In this document: positions 18,412 to 27,457 of the stretch, in pieces
Layout of the letters: each line of letters begins with the position of its first letter
Position numbering within the stretch: position 1 is the stretch's first letter
Origin: Nostoc sp. T09
GTDB lineage: Bacteria > Cyanobacteriota > Cyanobacteriia > Cyanobacteriales > Nostocaceae
DNA: 64,000 nucleotides
Assembly: GCF_002154695.1 (NCBI RefSeq)
Contig: NZ_MTAV01000046.1
Span: forward strand, 1-64,000
Direction: 5' to 3'
Position numbers and translations under genes: made by a program
Notes under the pieces: generated by a model
The model's database searches: none
What the model saw: the letters and a program-made list of their open reading frames with translations, nothing else
What the model was told of the DNA's origin: nothing

Positions 18412-19038
18412 ATGGCTCAAACCTTACGCAAACTAGTTACATTCGATGAATTCGTTGCTAAATACCCAGATAACTCTGGAAAACGTTATGAACTGCATGA
18501 TGGAGTCGTTGTAGAGATGTCCCAGCCTACAGGTGAACACGAAGAAGTTGTAGGTTTTTTGGCACTAAATATATCTATCGAAATTGGGCGACTAAAACTT
18601 CCCTACTTCATTCCCAAAACAGCGTTGGTTAAACCATTGGAGAGTGAATCAGCTTACTCGCCAGATGTGCTGTTATTAAATCGGCCCAATTTAGTCAATG
18701 AACCACTCTGGAAAAAAGACTCTACTGTAAGCCATGCCGAATCTATACCGTTGTTGATTGAAGTGGTTAGCACTAACTGGCGTGATGATTATCTAACAAA
18801 AGTGGCTGCTTATGAAACAGTGGGAATTCCCGAATACTGGATTGTAGATTATGCCGCTTTAGGCGGTAAGCGGTTTATTGGCAATCCTAAACAACCGACT
18901 ATCTCGATTTACTCGTTAGTCGAGGGAGAATACCAAATCCAGCAGTTCCTTGGTGGTGAACGCATTATCTCACCCACCTTCCCGGAATTGAATTTAACCG
19001 CCGAACAGATTTTTCAAGCTGGAGGTGTGCAAATCTAG
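18412..19038 (+). CDS. Uma2 family protein (PD-(D/E)XK nuclease-like fold)
   Basis: A 208-residue member of the Uma2/DUF820 family, greatly expanded in cyanobacteria. The N-terminal TFDEFVAKYPDNSGKRYEL, central YSPDVLLLNRP and IPLLIEVVSTNWRDDYLTK, and C-terminal VGIPEYWIVDY are the family's signature segments, with the acidic and lysine residues of a PD-(D/E)XK active site in place. The cellular role of Uma2 proteins is not settled; nuclease activity is inferred from the fold. A G-rich purine repeat precedes the gene (about 18316-18375) and an 84-bp tandem repeat follows it. Confidence 0.9.
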   Translation: MAQTLRKLVTFDEFVAKYPDNSGKRYELHDGVVVEMSQPTGEHEEVVGFLALNISIEIGRLKLPYFIPKTALVKPLESESAYSPDVLLLNRPNLVNEPLWKKDSTVSHAESIPLLIEVVSTNWRDDYLTKVAAYETVGIPEYWIVDYAALGGKRFIGNPKQPTISIYSLVEGEYQIQQFLGGERIISPTFPELNLTAEQIFQAGGVQI

Positions 19039-19039
19039 C

Positions 19040-19803
19040 CATGAGTGCGATCAAACTGTAGAGTTTGAGAAAGCAATATATCTGTTTGCTTGCGGAAAAC
19101 ACCAAAATGAGTGCGTGATTTACCGAAACGAGTAAGCGTTTAGGCTTAATGAGTAGGTAATAAGGCATTTTGCCTGCGGAAAACACTACAATGAGTGCGT
19201 GATTTACCAAAATGAGAAGGCATTAAGGCTTAATGAGTAGGCAATAAGGCATTTTACTTGCGGAAAACACCAAAATGAGAAGGTAGTAAGGCATTTTGAG
19301 AAGGTGTTAAGGCTTAATGAGTAGGCAATAAGGCATTTTGCCTTCTAAAAATACTAAAATAAGCCAGAAAATCAAAATTTTGATGACTAAATTAGACTTT
19401 ATATGTTTTTTTGATGAAGTAATGAGTGATGGCGATCGCCAAGCATAAAACTTTTTCTTCTAGAAAAACCACAAAAGCTGATGGCAACGCTTGGCTTGTG
19501 GGCTGATGCGTGTTTGGATTGTAAATTTTTGCGTTAAGACTGTAATTTGAAATACAAATAGCAAAAAATAATGATAACACTCATGAGTAAATATACAACT
19601 TAAGTGCGTAATATTTTAAGACATTTAATTACCAGAAAATCCCACAATCATAAAAAATATTAATTCTACTTTTTAGTTATTTTTATGACGGTATTTAATC
19701 ACTATATACACAAGTATAAATTGAGAATAATAAGCCCCATAGTTTTATCAAAAACTAGTTTATATATTTAAAAATATAGATTTTATATTTATTGGGGTGG
19801 ACT
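19040..19803. other. Long intergenic region with tandem repeat and AT-rich leader
   Basis: The first half holds the 84-bp tandem repeat listed separately. The rest, from about 19370, is AT-rich and contains one HIP1 octamer (GGCGATCGCC) and no supportable gene. The 84-bp period is divisible by three, so long open frames cross the repeat on the minus strand, but none has a recognisable family. Confidence 0.5.
19091..19365. repeat. 84-bp tandem repeat, three full copies plus a partial
   Basis: Units start at 19091, 19175 and 19259, each beginning TGCGGAAAACAC and ending near AATAAGGCATTTTG; a diverged partial fourth follows at about 19343 (AAAATACTAAAATAAG). Copies differ at several positions. 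Shorter sub-motifs (AAGGCATTTTG, GGCTTAATGAGTAGGCAATA) recur within units. Confidence 0.85.
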
Positions 19804-21705
19804 GTGATAGATCCTAAAATAATTGCCTCATTTTTAAGCGTATCTCTGGCTACAACACCTCAATTAGCATCTACCAAGACCACTGTTGAACAGCTATTTC
19901 AACAAGGCAATGCAGTCCAAGAAGCAGGAAAATATTCAGAAGCTGAAGCAATTTGGCATAGAGTCTTGCGAATAGATCCTAACAATTTTGTTGCTTACTA
20001 CAATCTGGGTTGTGCACTATATAAGCAGAAGAAACTAGAACAAGCGATCGCTGCCTACGAAAAAGCCATCCAACTCAACCCCAAAAATGCTGATGCTTAT
20101 GTAGGTATGGCAGATGCGCTGTTTTCTCAGAAAAAACTAGAACAAGCGATTGCTGCCTACAAAAAAGCTATCCAACTTAATCCCAAAAATGCTGATGTTT
20201 ACCTTGCTCTGGGGGTTGTATTATATGAGCAAAACAAACCAGAACAAGCGATCGCTGCCTATGAAAAAGCTATTCAAATTAATCCTGAAAAAGCTGATTC
20301 TTACGTATTTGTACTAATTTTACTATATGGGCAGAAGAATCCAGAACTATTGATCGCCATCTACGAAAAAGCTATCCAACTTAATCCCAAAAAAGCTGAT
20401 ACTTACATAGGTATGGTAATTTTGCTATATGGGCAGAAGAATCCAGAACTATTGATCGCTATCTGCGAAAAAGTTATCCAACTTAATCCCAAAAATGCTA
20501 ATGCTTACCTTGTTATGGGGGCTGCATTATATGAGCATAAAAAGCTAGAAGTAGCGATTGCTGCCTATGAAAAAGCTATCCAACTTAATCCTAAAGATAC
20601 TAATACTTACGCTTTTTTCGGAGCTATTTTATATGGGCAGAAAAAACCAGAAGAAGCGATCGCTGCTATGCAAAAACTCATTCAACTCAACCCCAACGGC
20701 TCTGTTGCTTATGCTTTTCTGGGGATTATGCTGCATCAGCAGAAGAAAGTAGAACTAGCGATCGCCAACTATCGACAAGCTCTTAACCTACCAAATTATA
20801 AATTTGGAACTTACCCCACTGCCCATACTTTCGCTCACAATGGTTTAGGCGTAGCGTTCCAACAGCAAGGGAAGTTAAAAGAAGCGATCGCAGAGTTTAA
20901 ACAGGCAATTGCTTTAGGCCCGAATTATGTAACAGCCCAAAACAATCTTAAGGAAGCAGAACGACTGTTGGCATTGCGACGGAATCCACCTTTAGCAATC
21001 GTAGACGATCGCCAATGGTTGCCTAGTCCCAAAGATGAACCTTTAGTTGGTGTCTTGCGTTCTGTTGTGCGGATTGTTGCCGAAATTCCCACCGGAAATA
21101 ATATTGGTGCTGGTTGGGTAGTGAAACGTGAGGGAAACACAGCCTGGATTCTCACCAACCGCCATGTAATCACCGATGCACAACGCACAAAACGCCCCAG
21201 CGAAAAAATTGAGTTGGAATTTTACAGCCAACCGCCTCGCGGTAAGTTTCTCCCCCGCTACAAAGCTAAAATTCTGCAAATTACAAATACCAATGACTCC
21301 ATAGATTTAGCCTTACTCGAAGTTACAGATATTCCTGAAGATATCCAGCCCTTACCAATGTATTCCGGGAGTGTGCGGCGTACTACTGAAGTCATCGTAA
21401 TTGGTCATCCCAGCAATGGCGCTGACTGGACTACCGAATCTGGCAAGATTAGCAATGTCATATCTCAAGAAAACAAACTACAAATCACAGCCACCCTTGC
21501 AGAAGGTAATTCTGGCGGGCCAATCATTGATAAAGAGAAACAACAAGTTATCGGTATTGTAGTGCAGATTAATGATTCTAATCAGCAACTACAGGATGCT
21601 ACTAAAATTCTAATTGCATCTCAAACCCCTGCCACGGGTGGCTTTGGTTTCGCCTATGACATGAATGTAGTAATTGAAAAACTGCGGAAATGGGGAATAC
21701 CCTAA
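19804..21705 (+). CDS. TPR-repeat protein fused to a trypsin-like serine protease domain
   Basis: About 633 residues. A short hydrophobic N-terminus may be a signal peptide. Around ten 34-residue TPR units (consensus [19 protein letters not shown]) span about residues 25-385. A chymotrypsin-fold protease follows at about 415-630 with the full triad: His in [12 protein letters not shown], Asp in [11 protein letters not shown] and Ser in [10 protein letters not shown] chose the GTG that gives [12 protein letters not shown] because a GGGGTGG stretch precedes it; an in-frame TTG four codons earlier is possible. Two genes follow at 2 and 3 bp spacing, suggesting an operon of envelope or periplasmic proteins. 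Substrates are unknown. Confidence 0.88.
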   Translation: MIDPKIIASFLSVSLATTPQLASTKTTVEQLFQQGNAVQEAGKYSEAEAIWHRVLRIDPNNFVAYYNLGCALYKQKKLEQAIAAYEKAIQLNPKNADAYVGMADALFSQKKLEQAIAAYKKAIQLNPKNADVYLALGVVLYEQNKPEQAIAAYEKAIQINPEKADSYVFVLILLYGQKNPELLIAIYEKAIQLNPKKADTYIGMVILLYGQKNPELLIAICEKVIQLNPKNANAYLVMGAALYEHKKLEVAIAAYEKAIQLNPKDTNTYAFFGAILYGQKKPEEAIAAMQKLIQLNPNGSVAYAFLGIMLHQQKKVELAIANYRQALNLPNYKFGTYPTAHTFAHNGLGVAFQQQGKLKEAIAEFKQAIALGPNYVTAQNNLKEAERLLALRRNPPLAIVDDRQWLPSPKDEPLVGVLRSVVRIVAEIPTGNNIGAGWVVKREGNTAWILTNRHVITDAQRTKRPSEKIELEFYSQPPRGKFLPRYKAKILQITNTNDSIDLALLEVTDIPEDIQPLPMYSGSVRRTTEVIVIGHPSNGADWTTESGKISNVISQENKLQITATLAEGNSGGPIIDKEKQQVIGIVVQINDSNQQLQDATKILIASQTPATGGFGFAYDMNVVIEKLRKWGIP

Positions 21706-21707
21706 CT

Positions 21708-22403
21708 ATGAAATATCAATTTCTATTCACGAGTTTATTTGTTTTCAGCCTTAGCACCCTTCCAGCCCAAGCTTGTCCTAATGGCAATCCTCAAACAACT
21801 GCCTATATTCGCCGGGAGAACAACCGTTGCGAAGGTATTCAATCTAGAGATGTTGTGAGTGGCATTAACTTAATTTCCATTGTTACTCGTGGTATTACCA
21901 GCTATCCCAACCTCCTCACCCTAGTAATTCCCCGCCTCGGTAACAGCACCCCAGAGTTAAAAGTACAATCATTGAGCAAAAATTATCTATTAGATAACCT
22001 ATCTTTGAAGCCAAGTCAGGGTCGCTTTAGTTTTACCTTAAAACCAGAGGTTTTAAATAAAGCCAAAGTTCCACCAAACAGTCTACGCGCCTTAGCTGAA
22101 GTCAACTCAGTTTATCTACCTGTAACTATTGGAAAACCCTCAGGACAATATGAATTTGTATTCTATACTTCCTATCGGTCAAAATTCTCCACTTTTGAAA
22201 TTCTGCGTAATGGCACAGTTGTCCACAGCAGTTCTCTTAATAATGCCCGAGATGGAGAAATAGCCTTTACCTGGAATGCACGCAAAGCGCCATCCGGTCG
22301 CTATGAAGTTCATGTGATAGCCGAACAAGAAAGAATTGGTAGACCATCGGAAAAATTTGAGCGGCGTTTTAACTTTGAACACAACCCTAACTGGCTGAAA
22401 TAA
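21708..22403 (+). CDS. Secreted protein of unknown function in TPR-protease operon
   Basis: About 231 residues. The N-terminus (MKYQFLFTSLFVFSLSTLPAQA, in parts charged then hydrophobic, with an AQA cleavage-like site) is a convincing signal peptide, followed by a cysteine-containing segment and beta-rich sequence ending with GRYEVHVIAEQERIG, reminiscent of an Ig-like or carbohydrate-binding sandwich. I do not recognise the family. The start at the second ATG is preferred because it leaves the signal peptide intact and lies 2 bp after the protease stop. Its place between the protease and a membrane protein suggests a shared extracytoplasmic function. Confidence 0.75.
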   Translation: MKYQFLFTSLFVFSLSTLPAQACPNGNPQTTAYIRRENNRCEGIQSRDVVSGINLISIVTRGITSYPNLLTLVIPRLGNSTPELKVQSLSKNYLLDNLSLKPSQGRFSFTLKPEVLNKAKVPPNSLRALAEVNSVYLPVTIGKPSGQYEFVFYTSYRSKFSTFEILRNGTVVHSSSLNNARDGEIAFTWNARKAPSGRYEVHVIAEQERIGRPSEKFERRFNFEHNPNWLK

Positions 22404-22406
22404 ATC

Positions 22407-23642
22407 ATGGCACTGAGACAAAAGACTAGCTGGTTACTACGAGGCATGAAGAATTTCATCATTATATTGGTGCGCTTTGTCTCTGCCAGCATCAATTACA
22501 TTCGCCAGAGTTTCAGCCATTTAAAAAAATATTTAGCTGGCAAAAAGCTAGTCATTTTTGTTTTATTTTTACTTATAACCTGTGGTCTTATCAGCCTTGC
22601 TGCCCTCCTTCCTAGTACTCATATCTTTGAAGGTAATCTCATAGTAGAAGAAATGAGTTTTACCTATGACGATCGGCAACCTAAACTTTTTCTCCAATCA
22701 ATACGCCATATTAGTAGCTTAGAAAGCGAAGGCATTCAATCTTTAACTTTCACAGGCAAATTTACCAGCGCATCCTCGCCACAACTTAATCAGTTAAACA
22801 CCCTCAAAGTGGAACTAACTGATAGCAAAAGTAGATTAATTATCACTCCAGCCAACTCAAAAGAAACCAGTGAAATAGACCTCAACGAACTCAGGCTACA
22901 ACCCAATACTAAAGTAATGGGCTTGAGTTACGACTTTTACCGCCGGAGACTGGCTTTTTCTCTGCAACCTCAACCCACACCAGAGTTAGGCAATCAACCC
23001 AATAGCTTGCAAATTTATTTAGGAGAACAGCCACTTAAAATTATTTTAGAAGGTTATAAATTACCTGGGACAAATTTACCCAAAAATCCAGATGAGCAAG
23101 CACCATTAGAATTTAATTTGAATCCTGATAATAAAGAATTAAATTTAAAAATTAATCAAGATAACACTATTTATCTCACCACATCTAAACTGCCAGAAGA
23201 TAATGATGTGCAATGGTTTCGCGGCAAAATTGCCACCAAAGATGTGAAATTTCAGCGTTTAGAAAGAAGTGGTGATATTAGGGATGATTTGGCTATTTCT
23301 ACTATTGTTGAAGGCAAAGTTCGCATGGCAGAGCAGGAACGAGAAATTAAACAAAATCAATTTCTCATGTCAGAAAAACCTGATGTTCCTTTAAATATAG
23401 AATTGATCCGCCATCTTCAGATTGTCCCCAAAAAAGGTTTAGAAGTTCGCTTTGCTGGTAAAACTCAACAGCTTAAAATAGGCCTAGATAAAGATTTTCC
23501 AGTTTCCACCATCCAAGGTAGCCGATTAGACGGCATTCTCCCCCGTGATGCGATAATTGCTATCTTCTCTTTCGCTGCTGGTACGATTACCTTGTTATTA
23601 TCTTATCTAATTGAGAAGGCCTCAAATTCCAAATCAAAATAG
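22407..23642 (+). CDS. Membrane-anchored protein of unknown function in TPR-protease operon
   Basis: A 411-residue protein with a transmembrane helix at about residues 46-66 (KLVIFVLFLLITCGLISLAA) and another near the C-terminus (about 385-402, AIIAIFSFAAGTITLLLSYL). The roughly 310 residues between them are hydrophilic and beta-rich, so this part is probably periplasmic. No family is recognised. It begins 3 bp after the preceding secreted protein, indicating co-transcription and likely translational coupling. It may anchor or be processed by the TPR-protease; this is inference from position only. Confidence 0.72.
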   Translation: MALRQKTSWLLRGMKNFIIILVRFVSASINYIRQSFSHLKKYLAGKKLVIFVLFLLITCGLISLAALLPSTHIFEGNLIVEEMSFTYDDRQPKLFLQSIRHISSLESEGIQSLTFTGKFTSASSPQLNQLNTLKVELTDSKSRLIITPANSKETSEIDLNELRLQPNTKVMGLSYDFYRRRLAFSLQPQPTPELGNQPNSLQIYLGEQPLKIILEGYKLPGTNLPKNPDEQAPLEFNLNPDNKELNLKINQDNTIYLTTSKLPEDNDVQWFRGKIATKDVKFQRLERSGDIRDDLAISTIVEGKVRMAEQEREIKQNQFLMSEKPDVPLNIELIRHLQIVPKKGLEVRFAGKTQQLKIGLDKDFPVSTIQGSRLDGILPRDAIIAIFSFAAGTITLLLSYLIEKASNSKSK

Positions 23643-23804
23643 TACATTAGATTTATTAGATTTCTACAACCATCAATTATCAAGCTAGTTCACATTTCAT
23701 CGGCGTTGCATTTTCATCCACTTGATTTTTGCTGCGCTAACATATATAGTTCTTCGCATCTTTCGCCGCTAAATTACTTAACGTACCAACGCGGTTAGTT
23801 CACC

Positions 23805-24710
23805 ATGTCCCAACGCACAATCCAAAGCATATACACCGATGGCGCTTGTACAGGAAATCCTGGCCCTGGGGGTTGGGGTGTTGTCGTCTACTTCAGTGAT
23901 GGCTCAGTTCACGAAATAGGCGATGCATCTTCCCACACAACCAACAATAAAATGGAGATGCAAGCTGCGATCGCAGCTCTCCAATTTCTGCACACATCTG
24001 GACAAACTCAACCAATCACGCTGTATACCGATAGCGAATACCTAATCAACTCCGTTACCAAATGGATCAAAGGTTGGAAAAAGAAAGGTTGGAAAAAAGC
24101 AGATGGCAAACCCGTGCAAAACCAAGACCTTTTAGAAACTTTGGACGAACTTAATAGCCATACAGTAAAGTGGGAATATGTTAGGGGTCATTCTGGTAAC
24201 GTAGGTAACGAGCGCTGCGATGTGATTGCTCGTGCTTTTGCTAGTGGCAAAGTCCCATCTCTCAAACAATCTTCCCTGACAGATTCTCGCCAATCTTTAC
24301 CACAGACAAATCAAATAAATGTAGCAGAAGTAACTGAATCTCCAGCAACCTCTACAATAATTGACACAAGGAAACAAGAAATCAGTACTCTTGCATCACA
24401 TGTAACTATTATGGAGCCAACTATCGCAACTTCTCCTGCCCCGATTGATGCTAAACCACCTGAAATGAGAGTGGCACAACTACGCGACCTCGTCGAAACT
24501 CTACGTATTGCTGACGAAATCGCCACCAAAGGCTATTTGATCACCAGTTCGGAACTCGCCGACCTTATGGATGTTCACGCTAGCGCTGTTACCAGTCGCG
24601 GAGACCAATGGCGCTGGCGAAACTGGATCGTCTCACGGGTACGACGTGAAGGTAATCAAATTCTCTGGGAGCTAGAACGCGGCGATCGGGTAGGAGGTGA
24701 GGAGGAGTAG
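23805..24710 (+). CDS. rnhA: Ribonuclease HI with extra C-terminal domain
   Basis: Cleaves the RNA strand of RNA-DNA hybrids. The N-terminal 150 residues form RNase HI with the four catalytic acids: Asp in YTDGACTGNPGPGGWG, Glu in NNKMEMQAAI, Asp in LYTDSEYL and Asp in GNERCDVIARAF; the basic handle GWKKKGWKKADG is present. The usual protein is about 155 residues, but here it is 301: a linker of about 70 residues leads to a conserved-looking 70-residue C-terminal domain (LRDLVETLRIADEIATKG to ILWELERGD) that reads like a winged-helix fold. This extension is unusual and may alter substrate choice or partners. Confidence 0.93.
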   Translation: MSQRTIQSIYTDGACTGNPGPGGWGVVVYFSDGSVHEIGDASSHTTNNKMEMQAAIAALQFLHTSGQTQPITLYTDSEYLINSVTKWIKGWKKKGWKKADGKPVQNQDLLETLDELNSHTVKWEYVRGHSGNVGNERCDVIARAFASGKVPSLKQSSLTDSRQSLPQTNQINVAEVTESPATSTIIDTRKQEISTLASHVTIMEPTIATSPAPIDAKPPEMRVAQLRDLVETLRIADEIATKGYLITSSELADLMDVHASAVTSRGDQWRWRNWIVSRVRREGNQILWELERGDRVGGEEE

Positions 24711-24714
24711 CAGG

Positions 24715-24890
24715 GGAGCAGGGGGACAAGGGAGTGTGGGGAGTGTGGGAAGTGTGGGGAGAAATGTGACAAGGAAGACAAGGAAGATAAGGGAGAAATA
24801 ACTATTGACCTTTGACTCTTGACTCTTGCCCAATGCCCAATACCCAATGCCCAATGCCCAATCACTATTGACTATTGACTATTGACTATA
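24715..24890. repeat. Purine-rich repeat plus STRR heptamers between rnhA and cruG
   Basis: First come G/A-rich units (GTGTGGGGA, ACAAGGAAG) over about 80 bp, then consecutive 7-mers such as TCTTGAC, CAATGCC, CAATACC and TATTGAC from about 24799 to 24888. The array lies between the convergent rnhA and cruG genes. Confidence 0.85.
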
Positions 24891-26111
24891 CTTTCTCCCC
24901 CGCCATTCGCGTGGAGTGCGAAAAGCAGATAGAAAGATTCGCAGCACAGCTATAGGATCTGCTAAAGGTGAAAGCCAGAACAACCAGCCACCTTTAGCAG
25001 TTGTGCGGTCATAGGAAGGTGCGATCGCTAATAGCATGGCAAAGCGAATCACTAGCAGAAATACATTTAGCCCCAACAACAGTAGCAGGGGAAGCGGAAC
25101 AAACTGGGGGGCAACTAAGAAATAAGTTAGTAAAATTGGCAGAGGTAAACCTTGCACTGCTGAGAGTAGCCATAAATCCCCCCAAATCTGAGCGCGGGGA
25201 GATGCATCTTTGAGGTCGAGGCTGCGTCCCCATTCTTTCCATGTCTCTATAGCCCCCTCATACATTCGCACCTTCAGCACCTTCGCGCCATCTAAAAAGC
25301 CCACCTTAAATCCTTGAGCCGCAATATACCGGGCTAAGGTGACATCATCACAAAAAGAACTACTGGCACTTGTATAACCGTTCACCGCAGCTAAAACTGA
25401 ACGACGGCATAAAAAGCACTGCCCATTAGCCATGACCCGTTCTGGCTGTTCTGTATTGACACCAGCCGGATCAAATCGGTAAAGCAGAGTCATTAACAAT
25501 GCTGGTTGTAGCCAACATTCTCCTGGATATTTAAGAATAAATTGAGGTGAAAGCGATACCAAGTCATAACCTTGTGCTTCGGCTGTTTGCACCAACCCAG
25601 CTATCAAGCCATGATGAGGTATAGTATCGGCATCCATCCCTAAAAACCATTGACTTTCTTTAGCAGTCTGCAAAAAGCCATTATGTAAAGCCCACGGACG
25701 ACCCACCCAACCAAGGGGTAAGGGATCATCTGTAAATAAGCGAAAGCGAGGGTCTTGCTGTTGCGCAGCTTTTACCAAGTCAGGTGTACCATCGTGAGAT
25801 CTACTGTCTACAACGATCGCTTCCCGGAGTTCGTAACTTTGCTGACTCAAGCCTGCTAAAAGTGGGCTAATACGCAAAGCCTCATTGAGCGTTGGAACCA
25901 CGACGCTGACGCTACCCAAATTGTCTGGTGTTGGTTGTTGGGGTTGGATAGGAGGATAGCGTCTTGGCCCCTTTACCAAGCGTGATAGTAGAATCGCTGT
26001 GGCTGGTAATTGAAGTAATAGTAATAAAACCGATAGAGTGCTAACTGATATCAAAGCATCATCCAGTGTAAAAATATTTCGTCCTTGAATTGGGCATGGG
26101 GCATGGGGCAT
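24879..26111 (-). CDS. cruG: Family 2 glycosyltransferase, probable myxol 2'-O-glycosyltransferase CruG
   Basis: A GT2-type transferase with SVVVPTLNEALRISPLLAGL, a DSRSHDGTPDL segment and the DxD-type MDADTIP motif, plus hydrophobic helices near both ends. In Synechococcus PCC 7002, cruF and cruG are adjacent and CruG glycosylates myxol to give myxol-2' glycosides of the outer and thylakoid membranes; here the same pair is adjacent, which supports the call. The first 14 residues (MPHAPCPIQGRNIF) are encoded by CCCCATG heptamers, so the true start may be further in, for example an in-frame TTG at 26054. The gene follows cruF by 49 bp in the same direction. Confidence 0.78.
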   Translation of the reverse strand: MPHAPCPIQGRNIFTLDDALISVSTLSVLLLLLQLPATAILLSRLVKGPRRYPPIQPQQPTPDNLGSVSVVVPTLNEALRISPLLAGLSQQSYELREAIVVDSRSHDGTPDLVKAAQQQDPRFRLFTDDPLPLGWVGRPWALHNGFLQTAKESQWFLGMDADTIPHHGLIAGLVQTAEAQGYDLVSLSPQFILKYPGECWLQPALLMTLLYRFDPAGVNTEQPERVMANGQCFLCRRSVLAAVNGYTSASSSFCDDVTLARYIAAQGFKVGFLDGAKVLKVRMYEGAIETWKEWGRSLDLKDASPRAQIWGDLWLLSAVQGLPLPILLTYFLVAPQFVPLPLLLLLGLNVFLLVIRFAMLLAIAPSYDRTTAKGGWLFWLSPLADPIAVLRIFLSAFRTPREWRGRKYSQ

Positions 26112-26160
26112 GGGGCATTTGTCCTCCTTGTCCCTTTCCCATTCCCTAATTCCCAGTTTC
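26085..26160. repeat. GGGCATG heptamer repeat at the cruF-cruG junction
   Basis: Tandem GGGCATG units occupy the junction between cruF and cruG and extend into the first codons of the annotated cruG frame, followed by a pyrimidine-rich GTCCTCCTTGTCC stretch. This makes the cruG translation start uncertain. Confidence 0.8.
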
Positions 26161-27066
26161 CTACTTCAAAGCCACTTTGACCTGTGCTACTGAAATTTCC
26201 TGAGTTGCAGATTCTACAGCCAGGGCTTGCCCATTTGTACCTTGCCACCAAAGTGCTACAGCCGGAGCCACACCCAGCAACAAACCTAGTAATACAGGAA
26301 TGGAGAAGCCAGCGGCTAAACTCATAACGGTAGCGAAGCCAAAGTTACTTAAATAAACTACCAAAGGTAAATTGAGCTGCGATCGCTCTAATTTAATCGG
26401 GTTATTTCGCCACAGTAATGCTGCCACAGTCATAAAGAGTGCTCCTGTACCCATCCAGCCAGCAAAGTTTTGGTAGGGCATTCCAAAGAAAGGACCTGGT
26501 TGTTGCCAATACCAGAAGGGAAGGGAAGTTTGGCTCATAGCAGGATCGAGCACAAAATCCCAAGAAGTTAATAATAAAGCACCCAAAGCGATCGCACCTG
26601 TATGACGCAACAAGCTGGGTTTTTTATCTACCTCTAAACCAGCACGCGCCAAGAGGTAAGAGACGCATCCCACATAAAACCACGACAAGGGAATTGTGAA
26701 CGGAACTAAACCTGCTATTTTATAGCCCAGTCCACTTAAGTAACTATAGTGACCAAAAGGAAAGCCAGTGCTGGTTCCCGACAGTTCACTTCCTAGGGAA
26801 ATAAACACTGATGGCAGCATAAATGCCAATGCGCGACCCAATCCCAACGTCCGGTAGGCATATAAAAAGACCGCCGCCGCACCCAAAATCATATAAACCA
26901 CACCGCCTCCAGCCATACTCCACTGCATGACGGTCTGTCCAACCTCGGTTAGGTTCATAATTACTTCAGCATTCGGCACGACTAGTAGTATGCCTACAAG
27001 TCCAAACACCATCGACACGATATGACCAATAAGGCATACGCGCTCAGCAATAACAAGTTGTCTCAT
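26161..27066 (-). CDS. cruF: Carotenoid 1',2'-hydratase CruF
   Basis: A 301-residue integral membrane protein with about seven to eight hydrophobic helices, belonging to the CruF/bisanhydrobacterioruberin hydratase family (COG2324). Characteristic segments include the FGHYSYLSGLGYKIAGLVPF stretch and SWDFVLDPAMSQ. CruF hydrates the psi end of gamma-carotene-type intermediates on the way to myxol. The neighbour cruG would then add the sugar, so the two form a myxoxanthophyll operon. The ATG with TTCCTTAACAAG upstream looks natural. The beta-carotene hydroxylase crtR needed for the same pigment is about 18 kb away in this window. Confidence 0.88.
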   Translation of the reverse strand: MRQLVIAERVCLIGHIVSMVFGLVGILLVVPNAEVIMNLTEVGQTVMQWSMAGGGVVYMILGAAAVFLYAYRTLGLGRALAFMLPSVFISLGSELSGTSTGFPFGHYSYLSGLGYKIAGLVPFTIPLSWFYVGCVSYLLARAGLEVDKKPSLLRHTGAIALGALLLTSWDFVLDPAMSQTSLPFWYWQQPGPFFGMPYQNFAGWMGTGALFMTVAALLWRNNPIKLERSQLNLPLVVYLSNFGFATVMSLAAGFSIPVLLGLLLGVAPAVALWWQGTNGQALAVESATQEISVAQVKVALK

Positions 27067-27457
27067 GATAATTCCTTAACAAGATGTGACACGCGGCTAC
27101 TCGGCTGCTAACAGTTTACAAATGTTTAAGAAAAAATTTAACTAATTTGTCTGCGAATTTTCTGTAAATTTGTTTGGTTATTTTGACAACAGCATAATCA
27201 ACGATTGCTAGAAGCTAGAAAATATAAGATGATAAAGATATAGTCTACGGCATTAGATTAAAAATCTATACCACTGACTTCAAACGTTCCTTGACTCTGC
27301 GATCAGCTCATACCCACAGAACAAAACAGTCCTACATAAAGGATCGGATTGAGGGGAAAAGACTATTAGAAAATATGCCCACTCTCCAAAATCAAGCTTT
27401 TAGTTACCTCACATACTTGTGGAACAATAGCTTGACTTGCTACCAAATATTTAACCC
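27067..27457. promoter_or_regulatory. Divergent promoter region cruF / membrane protein
   Basis: About 390 bp separate the divergent genes and must contain both promoters. It is AT-rich near cruF (TTTAAGAAAAAATTT) and otherwise unremarkable. I see no repeat, RNA gene or confident operator. Confidence 0.5.

Noticed and set aside
18965-19210. Minus-strand open frame across the 84-bp repeat
   Set aside because: Its openness follows from the repeat period being a multiple of three; the sequence is repetitive and overlaps the end of a Uma2 gene.
19091-19365. CRISPR-like array
   Set aside because: Units are contiguous 84-bp repeats with no unique spacers between short constant repeats.
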